Position numbers and translations under genes: made by a program. Below, in pieces: positions 1 through 6,212 of a DNA stretch of 8,088 bases. How positions within the stretch are numbered: position 1 is the first letter of the stretch; every line of letters starts with the position of its first letter. The stretch covers positions 1-8,088 of the forward strand of contig CAMNGN010000084.1 in NCBI GenBank assembly GCA_946538475.1. The letters run 5' to 3'. The stretch is from an uncultured Blautia sp. (GTDB lineage: Bacteria > Bacillota > Clostridia > Lachnospirales > Lachnospiraceae). The notes beneath the pieces were generated by a model that saw nothing but the letters and a program-made list of their open reading frames with translations, was not told the origin of the DNA and searched no databases.

Positions 1-130
1 CAAGCCCCTCATCAAATCTGTCTGCCAGCCAGGCCTTCTTAGAAGAAACCTGCACGTCCTTATTATTGGAAATAGCACAGCAGATGTGCTCCTTTTCCAG
101 ATTATCTTTTGTAACTCTGATGTATTCCAT
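1..130 (-). CDS. GNAT-family acetyltransferase, YoaP type, N-terminal part (runs off the left edge)
   Basis: Only the first 43 codons are in the window; the gene continues past base 1. The start is ATG at 130-128, preceded by the purine-rich stretch AAGGGG about 9 bases upstream. The visible protein begins MEYIRVTKDNLEKEHICC and continues with a segment reading SSKKAWLADRFDEGL. From memory of the family this matches the opening of Firmicute GNAT N-acetyltransferases that carry a C-terminal YoaP domain. Neither the acetyl-CoA-binding motif nor the YoaP domain lies inside the window, so the assignment rests on the N-terminus alone. The start is only 4 bases after the stop of a GyrI-like remnant, so it was probably translated as the last gene of a regulator/GyrI/acetyltransferase operon. 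The substrate is unknown. The upstream deletion may have placed this gene directly behind the old operon promoter. Confidence 0.68.
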   Translation of the reverse strand, partial: MEYIRVTKDNLEKEHICCAISNNKDVQVSSKKAWLADRFDEGL

Positions 131-134
131 ACAA

Positions 135-242
135 TCACCCCTTCACTTTTATTGGATGCCGGATCACCGTTTTCAACTTCTCGGGTGCTACTCTTCCGGC
201 ATCGCTCAGATAAATCTCGTGATGGTACCTCTGATCCGCAAC
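135..242 (-). pseudogene. C-terminal remnant of a GyrI-like (small-molecule-binding) domain protein
   Basis: Reading the minus strand from 242 gives 35 codons and a TGA at 137-135. The peptide contains HHEIYLSD followed by APEKLKTVIRH, which resembles the usual C-terminal end of GyrI-like/SMBD-superfamily proteins of about 200 residues. These are soluble proteins thought to bind small ligands. There is no start codon or ribosome site of its own, and the N-terminal ~170 residues expected for the family are missing. Upstream the reading frame runs into the body of a YafY-type regulator in a different frame. The piece is therefore what is left of the second gene of an operon after a deletion. 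Its stop lies 4 bases from the acetyltransferase start, so the original coupling to that gene is preserved. Confidence 0.7.
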
Positions 243-597
243 ATCAAGATCATATCCCTGCCGGTAATAAACTCAGAGGATCCCGACTGTATCTTCTCCA
301 TGAGCTGTCCGTAATAGCTGCTTCCGCTTACACTGTCCAAGCTGCGAAGTCCGGCAAGAATCATCTGCATATCCTTTGACGTCAGGATCGTCCTGTCCAT
401 CCGGTATCCATCCATAATACTGATACCGCCTCCGGTACCTTGCGCAGTCCTTATAGGTATTCCTGCCTTCAAAGATCCTCAATATCCCGGTTTATCGTCC
501 TGCGGGATACTTCAAACCTTTCCGCCAGTTCAGGAGCCGTTGTCTTTTCTTCCTGCAGTAAGATTGACAATATCCCAATCAGCCTGTCTATCTTCAT
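243..597 (-). pseudogene. YafY/WYL-type HTH transcriptional regulator, truncated and frameshifted
   Basis: Translation starts at ATG 597-595 and reads MKIDRLIGILSILLQEEKT, then APELAERFEVSRRTINRDIEDL, a DeoR/YafY-type winged helix-turn-helix. At 471-469 the frame hits TGA. One inserted base there would read through as DLCKAGIP and join the next frame, which continues with the wing (GTGGGISIMDGYR) and the start of the linker (LAGLRSLDSVSG, then GRDMIL near 250). A single-base loss after codon 42 is the simplest explanation. After GRDMIL the similarity stops and the sequence becomes the GyrI-like C-terminus in another frame. The whole ligand-sensing WYL/C-terminal part, normally about 180 more residues, is absent. 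A TTG-started 88-codon open frame (472-206) exists but contains only half of the DNA-binding domain, so a working repressor is unlikely. Confidence 0.8.
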
Positions 598-618
598 AAT
601 CACTCACACTCCGTACAT

Positions 619-651
619 ATCATAGCAGGCGCAACACGACAACTGTATGTC
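619..651 (-). promoter_or_regulatory. Possible operator and promoter of the decayed regulator operon
   Basis: Upstream of the regulator start on the minus strand is GACATACAGTTGTC (651-638), an inverted repeat with GACA/TGTC arms around six bases. It is followed by a -10-like TATGAT (624-619) about 22 bases before the ATG. YafY-type regulators usually control their own operon, so an autoregulatory site here is plausible. The arms are short and no good -35 hexamer at standard spacing is visible, so this is a candidate only. Confidence 0.3.
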
Positions 652-675
652 ATGTTTATTCTACCATACAAATTA

Positions 676-704
676 AATTTTCGGAACAAAATTTGTGATA
701 TAAT
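676..704 (+). promoter_or_regulatory. Promoter for the YdcF-family gene
   Basis: TGATATAAT at 696-704 is a perfect TATAAT -10 with the extended TG element one base upstream. The -35 region 17 bases before it (AATTTT, 676-681) is poor, as is usual for extended -10 promoters. Transcription would begin near 711, just ahead of the GGGGAGG ribosome site (720-726) and the GTG start at 736. Confidence 0.6.
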
Positions 705-735
705 TGAAGTATAAACTCAGGGGAGGCTTTGTATT

Positions 736-1347
736 GTGGATATAACAGGCATACTGAAAGACAGAATGGAGAATATCGCGGCTGAGATCGAAAATTTCAT
801 TTTTGCAGAGAACAGGATCGAAAAGGCAGATGTGATCTTTGTGCCCGGCAACGGATATCCCGAGATGGCAGAGGCCGCCGCCCGGCTTTACCATGAAGGG
901 ATAGCACCTTACATCATCCCCAGCGGAAGGTACAGCATCACGCTGGGAAGATTCGGGGGTGTTCTTCATAACAGAGAAAAATATTCGGGCGGCTACGAAA
1001 CAGAGTGGGAATTTCTTCGGGATGTCCTGATGAAAAACGGAGTGCCGGAAGGCGCGGTTCTGCGGGAAGACCGGGCCACGTACACATACGAAAACGCGCT
1101 GCTCTCCCAAAAAGCAGCCGAAGAGAAAGGGCTCAGCATAAAAAAGGCCATCCTCTGCGTCAAAAACTATCACGCAGGGAGAGCCCTTATGTACTATCAG
1201 ACTGTATTTCCGGGAACGGAAATCATGGTATGTCCGGTCTCTGTCGATGGAATTACCAAATCAAACTGGCGGCAGTCGGAGGGAGGGATCCGCGAGGTTT
1301 GTGCCGAGATGCAGCGGATCGTCACACAATTTTCACTCTATATGTAA
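736..1347 (+). CDS. YdcF-family (DUF218) protein
   Basis: 203-residue soluble protein of the DUF218/YdcF family, a Rossmann-like fold related to SanA/ElyC-type envelope proteins; the E. coli YdcF prototype binds S-adenosylmethionine. Family signatures are visible in order: ADVIFVPGNG at residues 31-40 (the opening strand and Gly-rich turn), YIIPSGR at 59-65, the EDRATYTYENA block at 111-121 (family pattern E..S.NT.EN), and CVKNYHAGRA at 141-150 (family pattern H..R). No signal peptide or membrane helix is seen, which suits cytoplasmic stand-alone members. The start is GTG at 736, chosen because GGAGG ends 9 bases upstream and no ATG in this frame is better placed. It has its own extended -10 promoter and diverges from the decayed regulator operon. 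The biochemical role is unknown. Confidence 0.85.
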   Translation: MDITGILKDRMENIAAEIENFIFAENRIEKADVIFVPGNGYPEMAEAAARLYHEGIAPYIIPSGRYSITLGRFGGVLHNREKYSGGYETEWEFLRDVLMKNGVPEGAVLREDRATYTYENALLSQKAAEEKGLSIKKAILCVKNYHAGRALMYYQTVFPGTEIMVCPVSVDGITKSNWRQSEGGIREVCAEMQRIVTQFSLYM

Positions 1348-1385
1348 TAACTTCCGGCGGCGCGGATTTTGTCGACCGTTTTTCC

Positions 1386-1414
1386 TTTACAGACTGTAAA
1401 AAATATTCTATACT
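1386..1414 (+). promoter_or_regulatory. Promoter upstream of the DUF5688 gene
   Basis: TTTACA (1386-1391), a 17-base spacer and TATACT (1409-1414) together form a good sigma-A-type promoter. Initiation near 1421 would give a leader of about 100 bases before the ATG at 1521, including the hairpin at 1438-1465. It indicates that the DUF5688 gene is transcribed separately from the YdcF gene. Confidence 0.6.
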
Positions 1415-1437
1415 CTTTTATATATCCGGTCATTCTT

Positions 1438-1465
1438 CCCTGCTCCGTTCATTTTCGGAGCAGGG
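1438..1465 (+). other. 10-bp stem-loop in the leader of the DUF5688 gene
   Basis: CCCTGCTCCG (1438-1447) pairs perfectly with CGGAGCAGGG (1456-1465) around an 8-base loop. The downstream sequence (CACTTCACTATCATTCTT) has no uninterrupted T run, so it is not a convincing intrinsic terminator. It could be an inefficient terminator of upstream readthrough, or a 5' stabilising or regulatory hairpin. It starts about 17 bases after the predicted transcription start. Confidence 0.5.
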
Positions 1466-1520
1466 CACTTCACTATCATTCTTACGGGGTTTCCCCGCAT
1501 TTTCCAAAAAGGGAGTTAAC

Positions 1521-2213
1521 ATGACAAAAGAATATAACTGTATTTCCGAAGAGATCAACGAAGTCATCAAAAATCTCGGCGACTATGAATCCATCAGGAA
1601 CAGGCTGACGGTAAAGCTGCGGAACTATCCTTCGCAGATGGAAGACCTTGAAGACGGAGTATTTCGTCATGTGGGGGATATTGCGCAGGTGCTTTATGTG
1701 GACTGCGGTGAGCATCAAAATGTCCTCTCGAGCTTTAAGGTAAAGACAGAAATGTTAAAGATGTGGGGTATGGAAGCATCGGAGGTCTTTGATGCCGCAC
1801 TGCTGAACACCTATTTTCTCACTCCTCCGAGAGCGTACAGATGGGAAAAGATCCTTATGAATCCCAACTATCGCGGCGATAATTTTATGGACCTCATGTC
1901 CACCGATGTACTTTCGATCGAAGAGGTCGGGAACTGTATCAGTACAACAAAACGGACAAACGGCGCGGTGGCTGCCTTCCTCCCGGGAGTGCTTCCGCGG
2001 ATATCCGCCCTTCTGGATGCTGACCTGTTCCTGGCATTTACCAGTATTCATGAGGTTATGGTGCACGCCGCCGGTATTGTCGATCCGGTGAATCTGCGTG
2101 AGGTGCTTACATCAACGATACAGGAGTGTACGCCTGCGGAAGATTTTCTTTCTGATAACATCTATTTTTATGATAAAAAAGAAGGACGGGTCACTTGCCT
2201 CTTTGAGGGGTAA
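1521..2213 (+). CDS. DUF5688 family protein
   Basis: 230-residue soluble protein recognised as DUF5688, a family common in Lachnospiraceae and often present in several copies per genome; no biochemical function is known. The order of recognisable segments fits the family: FRHVGDIAQVLYVDC at residues 48-62, KTEMLKMWGM (75-84), KRTNGAVAAFLPGVL (144-158), SIHEVMVH (175-182) and the C-terminal LSDNIYFYDKKEG (210-222). No signal peptide, membrane segment or catalytic motif is apparent. The ATG at 1521 was chosen because GGGAG (1511-1515) lies just upstream and family similarity begins near it; the frame stays open further upstream across the YdcF gene, but that part is noncoding. Five bases separate its TAA from the palindrome at 2218, which may serve as its terminator. 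Confidence 0.8.
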   Translation: MTKEYNCISEEINEVIKNLGDYESIRNRLTVKLRNYPSQMEDLEDGVFRHVGDIAQVLYVDCGEHQNVLSSFKVKTEMLKMWGMEASEVFDAALLNTYFLTPPRAYRWEKILMNPNYRGDNFMDLMSTDVLSIEEVGNCISTTKRTNGAVAAFLPGVLPRISALLDADLFLAFTSIHEVMVHAAGIVDPVNLREVLTSTIQECTPAEDFLSDNIYFYDKKEGRVTCLFEG

Positions 2214-2217
2214 GAAG

Positions 2218-2283
2218 GAGTGAAACAGAGGGACGGTTCCTCGTTCCACACGTGGAACGAGGAACCGTCCCTCTGTTTCACTC
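2218..2283. repeat. REP-like palindrome, copy 1
   Basis: A perfect 66-base palindrome: arms of 32 bases (2218-2249 and 2252-2283) around a two-base centre, AC. Each arm starts GAGTGAAACAGAGGGACG and ends TTCCTCGTTCCAC. The left arm is identical to that of the copy at 6919-6985. Palindromes with this GGGACGGTTCC core are dispersed in many clostridial genomes, from general knowledge; some such families are linked to REP-associated Y1 transposases, but none is encoded here. It lies between convergent genes, 4 bases after one stop codon, and its right arm contains the TGA (2280-2278) of the minus-strand gene. As RNA it would form a very stable hairpin from either strand, so bidirectional termination or mRNA 3'-end protection is plausible. 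Confidence 0.9.
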
Positions 2284-3849
2284 TATTCCTTCCAGTTTCC
2301 AGATAAACCTTACTTTTCCTTTCATTCCGTCCGCAATACCCGCGAAGCTGTTATAGCTCTCGCCCAGCGCGATCGATTCTTTCAACACATCCGGAATTCC
2401 CGAGAGATCCGGGATCGATCCGTTCAGCACGCCTGCGCCCAGAAGAAGCGCTGCTGTTCCACTCTGCAGCTCACCGCTGCCGGTGTTCAGCTGATCCGCG
2501 CCTTCTTTGGCTGCTGCTACGCCGTTTGTATATTCTGTCAGGCCGTCGCAGAATTCCTTCAGTGAATTGAGCTTTTCTATAGCGGAGGAAATTTTTTCCT
2601 TGCTCTCATCGTCAGCTGCCAAAAGGATCATACCCAGAACCTGCTCATAATTCTCTGCAGTCAGTTCTTCTACCGGAACGCCGGCTGCGGCAAGCTGTTC
2701 TTTTACCGAATCCAGTACACCGTTAAAGATTTCCTGTGCGCCTGTTGTCAGGGCTTCGTTGTTTTCTGTGAGGGTGCCCAGTCCGTCTGCCAGATCGGAG
2801 GCACCGTTTTTCAGTTCACCTGCGCCTTCGTTAAGTTTGGTCGCGCCTTCAAAAATCTGATTTACGCCGTCCTTCAGTGCACTGAGTTTTCCGAACACTT
2901 CATCGATAAATGGCTCTGCATCCATATCCGATGCGGAGAAGATTTCGTTGGTCACCAGTGTATAGCCGGTTCCCCATCTGAAGTTATCGGTATGGCCTTT
3001 GATCTCCACATAGTCCGGAACATCGGCTTTCGCGAGCTTTGTGAGTGATTCATAAGCCGGGTTTTCCAGATCCTCTGCGAGTCCCGGAAAAGCGATGCCC
3101 ACGGCGATGGTACGTTCGCCGTCGCTCAGCAGCCGTCCGTTGGTGATCTCGACATCGGTCAGACTGTCTTCATCGACAAGGAAGCCTGTCACGACCGTGA
3201 AGGGCACGTGCAGTTTAGTCTCTGTACCTTCGATCTCCACTTCGCGTTCTTCGGTATTTGTGTAATCATAACGGATAACGACATCGCCGCTCTTTCCGGC
3301 CATCTCCTCGGGGCTCATCTCTTCGCCGTCGAGTGTGTAAGTCACTGTTATTGTCACGGGAAGTTCTTTGTCGGTCGTACCCTGATAAAAGATATCGTCG
3401 CCCGAGGCGTCCCATTCCATCTCTCCGTCTTCGGTCTGTTCCGGGGTCTCGTCGCCTTTGATATTTTCGATGTCGGAAAGCTCCGTTTCGTCTGCGATCG
3501 TATCCGCAGCCGCCTCGTTATCAAGCCTGTCGCTGACGATCACATCCTGCGGTACTCCCGCGGCGTCGGCAATCACGTAGACCGTTTCTTCCTTCTTTGC
3601 TGACTCAGTCGATTCTTCCGTTTCTTCCGGCTCGGTCTCTGCGCTATCGACTGCTTCTTCTGCAGTCTGCTCAGATTCCGTACCTCCGACTGTTTCTTCT
3701 GCTGCAGTCTGCTCGGCTTCCGTGCTGCCGGCTGCTATGCCACATGCAGTGATCGTCATGGTCAATGCCGCGGCACATGCTGTGATGCGTTTTCCGTATT
3801 GCAGAAGTTTTCTGCTTTTTGACATCTTTTTATTTCTATATACTGCCAT
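2278..3849 (-). CDS. Exported acidic protein with Leu/Gly heptad repeats, partner of the MMPL transporter
   Basis: 523-residue protein with a basic N-terminus and a hydrophobic stretch ending in a lipobox-like ITAC (residues 33-36), so it is exported and perhaps lipid-anchored at Cys36. Then follow a Glu/Thr-rich low-complexity linker (about 43-90), a predicted beta-rich middle region (about 160-300), and two blocks of repeats of the pattern G-A-x-x-L-x-x-G (about 328-360 and 441-477). Those repeats resemble the X-X-X-Leu-X-X-Gly heptads (TIGR03057) of YhgE/Pip-like proteins. No C-terminal membrane helix is visible. The start is ATG 3849-3847: GGAGG (3862-3858) sits 8 bases upstream, while an upstream in-frame TTG would swallow that site. 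It lies 124 bases behind the transporter in the same direction, suggesting a shared operon and an envelope partnership. The last codons and TGA fall in the palindrome. The molecular function is not known. Confidence 0.75.
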   Translation of the reverse strand: MAVYRNKKMSKSRKLLQYGKRITACAAALTMTITACGIAAGSTEAEQTAAEETVGGTESEQTAEEAVDSAETEPEETEESTESAKKEETVYVIADAAGVPQDVIVSDRLDNEAAADTIADETELSDIENIKGDETPEQTEDGEMEWDASGDDIFYQGTTDKELPVTITVTYTLDGEEMSPEEMAGKSGDVVIRYDYTNTEEREVEIEGTETKLHVPFTVVTGFLVDEDSLTDVEITNGRLLSDGERTIAVGIAFPGLAEDLENPAYESLTKLAKADVPDYVEIKGHTDNFRWGTGYTLVTNEIFSASDMDAEPFIDEVFGKLSALKDGVNQIFEGATKLNEGAGELKNGASDLADGLGTLTENNEALTTGAQEIFNGVLDSVKEQLAAAGVPVEELTAENYEQVLGMILLAADDESKEKISSAIEKLNSLKEFCDGLTEYTNGVAAAKEGADQLNTGSGELQSGTAALLLGAGVLNGSIPDLSGIPDVLKESIALGESYNSFAGIADGMKGKVRFIWKLEGIE

Positions 3850-3940
3850 TTTCAAATCCTCCACTTTTTTCAATCTGCACCGTACATGTTCTTCCCGGAA
3901 GAATCATTACTCAATCTTTCTGACCGGAAAATGTATCGTA

Positions 3941-3969
3941 TGTATTCGAGATCCGTTCCGAACAGTCAA
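3941..3969 (-). promoter_or_regulatory. Weak candidate internal promoter for the downstream exported protein
   Basis: Immediately after the transporter stop, the minus strand has TTGACT (3969-3964), then 17 bases, then AATACA (3946-3941). The -35 is good and the -10 poor. A 7-bp palindrome (TTCTTCC/GGAAGAA, 3889-3903) lies further into the 124-base gap. No terminator is visible, so readthrough from the transporter is expected even if this promoter works. Confidence 0.25.
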
Positions 3970-3973
3970 CTCA

Positions 3974-6046
3974 TCATTTCATTTTTCTCGTAGTCTTGCG
4001 GATCAGTCCGTCAAAGAGCATCAACATCGCAGGAAGGATCAGGATAACGCAGGCCATACTGACCACTGCACCTCTGGCCATCAGCATACACATGGATTTA
4101 ATGATGTCGATGTTAGAATAAACGGCAACTCCGCAGGTGGCTGCGAAAAGTCCCATGCCGCTGACGATGATGGAAGGTGCCGATGTCTTGAGGGCTGTAA
4201 TGACCGCTTCGCGTTTTTCTCTTCCCGAATTTCTCTCTGATTTATAACGCGTAGTCATCAGGATCGCGTAGTCGACCGTTGCGCCCAGCTGAATGGTACT
4301 GATGCAGATCGGGGCGATGAACGGAAGCGACTGTCCCAGGAAATGAGCCATGCCCAGGTTGATAAAGATGGCAAGCTCGATCACGGCGATCAGAATAAAC
4401 GGGATGGACAGGCTCTGTTCGACCAGAAGAATGATCACGAAGATGGCGATGATCGATACCAGATTGACCACTTTGAAGTCGTGTCCTGTTGTCTCTATCA
4501 TATCTTTCATGCAAGGTGCTTCGCCGATCAGCATACCGTTTGGATCATACTTTTTCAGGATGGTATTGAGGGCATCTACCTGATCGTTGACCTTGTCGCT
4601 CGCCACTTTGTATTCCGAGCTGATCATCATCAGCTCCCACTTGTCGCTCTTCAGCATTTTCAGAGCATCTTCCGGAAGCATCTCTTCAGGTATACGAGCG
4701 TCTGTCAACGACTCGATTCCCAGTACAAATTTGACTCCGGGAACTTCCTCCATCTCGTGGATCATCGACGCTTTATCTTTGTCCGATACGCTGCTGTCCA
4801 CCAGCACCATGTGCGTGGAAGCGATGTTGAATTCATCCGCCAGTTTGTTCTTGGCTGTGACATACTCGATATAGTCCGGCAGGCAGTCGCCCATGTCATA
4901 GTACACTTCGTTGTTTGTCATCCGGTAACTGTACACGCCGGGGATCAGAAGTATCACAAAAAGGACAAGAAACGCGGGATATATGCGGACAAGTTTCTCG
5001 GAAATCTTACCCATAGCCGGTATCAGTGCTTTGTGTCTCGTATGATGAAGCGGCTTATCCAGAAGCAGGATCATCGAAGGAAGAACCGTCACACTGCCCA
5101 GAACGCCAAGCAGCACACCTTTCGCCATGACAATACCCAGGTCTTTGCCGAGGGTAAAGCTCATAAAGCAAAGGGCGATAAACCCGGCGATCGTCGTTAC
5201 CGAACTTCCGATCACAGAGACCAGTGTCTCGTGAATCGCCTCGGCCATGGCATCCTCGTTCAAGGTTTTTGTGGCCTTCATTGTATTCTTATGTTCGTTG
5301 TAGCTCTGCCACAGGAAGATCGAATAGTCCATCGTGACAGCCAGCTGCAGCACTGCGGACAATGCTTTTGTAATATAAGAGATCCGGCCCAGGAAAAAGT
5401 TGGTGCCGAGATTCAGCAGGATCATCATTCCGATCGATACGATGAATACGATCGGGACCAGCCAGCTGTCCAAAAACAGGAACATGGCTGCCAGCGCGCA
5501 GATGACTGCAAGTCCTACATATATCGGCTCTTCTTTCTCGCACAGATCCTTGAGATCTGTGACCAGTGCGGAGAGACCCGATACAAAGCACTGCTTTCCT
5601 GCAATCGCTCTGATCTCTCTTACGGCGTCCATAGTCACATCTTCCGATGTTCCGCTGTCAAAGAATACTGCCACTGCCGTGGAGTGATCTGTGTTGAACA
5701 CATCATATATTTTGTCGGGAAGCATCTCCTTAGGTATGGAGATGTCTGCCAGAGATGAATACCAAAGCACGCTGTCCACGTGCGGCACTTCTTTGATCTT
5801 GTCGATCAGGCCGGTCACTTCTTTATCGGGCATATCCTCGACAATGATGATCGAGAAGGCACCTTTGCCGAACTCTTCTTTCAGTTCACCCTGTCCTATT
5901 ACCGTGTCCATGTCTGACGGCAGGTAGTCCAGCATATCATAATTTACCCTTGTCCGTACCATTCCCAATACCGACGGGATCATCAGCAGTATGGTAAGGA
6001 TAAAGATCGGAATACGGTACTTTACCACAGCTTTTGAAAAACGCAT
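3974..6046 (-). CDS. MMPL-family (RND superfamily) transporter
   Basis: 690-residue integral membrane protein with the duplicated MMPL/RND layout. Half one: TM1 at about 12-30, an extracytoplasmic domain (about 31-172), then a helix bundle (about 176-330). Half two: TM at about 355-373, a second extracytoplasmic domain (about 374-525), helices about 526-680. The external domains are related to each other (ISIPKEMLP at 103-111 versus ARIPEEMLP at 450-458). The proton-relay Asp-Tyr pair of MmpL transporters occurs in both halves: D240-Y241 (VTMDYSIFL) and D592-Y593 (ATVDYAILM), so it looks like a working proton-driven exporter. The substrate is unknown; MMPL proteins move lipids, hydrophobic or toxic compounds. 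The start is ATG 6046-6044 with GGAGG (6062-6058) 11 bases upstream. Upstream ATG 6064 in frame would include the ribosome site. The divergent TetR gene and the CIRCE element point to control at the 5' end. Confidence 0.92.
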   Translation of the reverse strand: MRFSKAVVKYRIPIFILTILLMIPSVLGMVRTRVNYDMLDYLPSDMDTVIGQGELKEEFGKGAFSIIIVEDMPDKEVTGLIDKIKEVPHVDSVLWYSSLADISIPKEMLPDKIYDVFNTDHSTAVAVFFDSGTSEDVTMDAVREIRAIAGKQCFVSGLSALVTDLKDLCEKEEPIYVGLAVICALAAMFLFLDSWLVPIVFIVSIGMMILLNLGTNFFLGRISYITKALSAVLQLAVTMDYSIFLWQSYNEHKNTMKATKTLNEDAMAEAIHETLVSVIGSSVTTIAGFIALCFMSFTLGKDLGIVMAKGVLLGVLGSVTVLPSMILLLDKPLHHTRHKALIPAMGKISEKLVRIYPAFLVLFVILLIPGVYSYRMTNNEVYYDMGDCLPDYIEYVTAKNKLADEFNIASTHMVLVDSSVSDKDKASMIHEMEEVPGVKFVLGIESLTDARIPEEMLPEDALKMLKSDKWELMMISSEYKVASDKVNDQVDALNTILKKYDPNGMLIGEAPCMKDMIETTGHDFKVVNLVSIIAIFVIILLVEQSLSIPFILIAVIELAIFINLGMAHFLGQSLPFIAPICISTIQLGATVDYAILMTTRYKSERNSGREKREAVITALKTSAPSIIVSGMGLFAATCGVAVYSNIDIIKSMCMLMARGAVVSMACVILILPAMLMLFDGLIRKTTRKMK

Positions 6047-6089
6047 CAGTTTCACTTCCTCCATAAGTATTAAGAGCAACTATTCACAT

Positions 6090-6103
6090 CCGGCGAGCGC
6101 CGG
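6090..6103. promoter_or_regulatory. GC-rich palindrome in the transporter leader
   Basis: CCGGCG (6090-6095) and CGCCGG (6098-6103) form a perfect inverted repeat around AG, between the CIRCE element and the transporter start. It is too tight to be a good terminator and has no T run on either strand. It could be a small leader hairpin or a protein-binding site; nothing in the sequence decides between these. Confidence 0.3.
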
Positions 6104-6118
6104 TAGTGTTTGTCTGTG

Positions 6119-6145
6119 TTAGCACTCGTTTGTATCGAGTGCTAA
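6119..6145. promoter_or_regulatory. CIRCE element (HrcA-binding site)
   Basis: TTAGCACTC (6119-6127), nine bases, GAGTGCTAA (6137-6145): an exact match to the CIRCE consensus in both arms and spacing. CIRCE is the operator of the heat-shock repressor HrcA, normally found before hrcA-grpE-dnaK-dnaJ and groES-groEL. Here it sits 72 bases before the ATG of the MMPL transporter and about 130 bases upstream of the TetR promoter. It would therefore fall in the transporter's 5' leader if transcription starts at the candidate -10 at 6189-6184. Leader placement is also seen in classical CIRCE operons. The inference is that HrcA represses the transporter operon and heat or protein-folding stress relieves that repression. 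Confidence 0.85.
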
Positions 6146-6183
6146 TCCTTTTGCATATGCTTACTCTACTCATGATGGGTGGG

Positions 6184-6212
6184 ATTATAAATAGGCGAAA
6201 GAGGTGAAGTGC
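6184..6212 (-). promoter_or_regulatory. Candidate promoter of the MMPL operon
   Basis: The minus strand carries a perfect -10 hexamer TATAAT (6189-6184), with GCACTT (6212-6207) at 17-base spacing, a weak -35. Transcription would start near 6177, giving a leader of about 130 bases with the CIRCE element at roughly +32 to +58. The palindromes at 6210-6242 would overlap the -35 region, a sensible place for repressor binding. Confidence 0.4.

Noticed and set aside
206..472. TTG-started 88-codon frame as an intact small gene
   Set aside because: It is the second half of a frameshifted HTH plus a short out-of-frame tail; no ribosome site precedes the TTG. It is treated as part of the pseudogene.
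673..1173. 166-codon open frame on the minus strand, opposite the YdcF gene
   Set aside because: Antisense to a well-supported gene and to its promoter; no recognisable protein features.
1355..1383. Weak hairpin followed by TTTTT after the YdcF gene, as an intrinsic terminator
   Set aside because: The stem is only about five pairs with a bulged A and a long loop; too weak to call a terminator.
1005..1520. Upstream extension of the DUF5688 reading frame
   Set aside because: The frame stays open by chance across the end of the YdcF gene and the promoter/hairpin leader; family similarity and the ribosome site both place the start at 1521.
4343..5758. 471-codon open frame on the plus strand, opposite the transporter gene
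   Set aside because: It is the antisense shadow of the MMPL gene, with low-complexity His/Gln/Asp-rich content, no ribosome site and no recognisable domain.
6119..6145. The 9-9-9 inverted repeat as merely the TetR operator
   Set aside because: It matches the CIRCE consensus exactly in arms and spacer length, and lies ~130 bases from the TetR promoter; other palindromes nearby are better TetR candidates. Binding by both proteins cannot be excluded.
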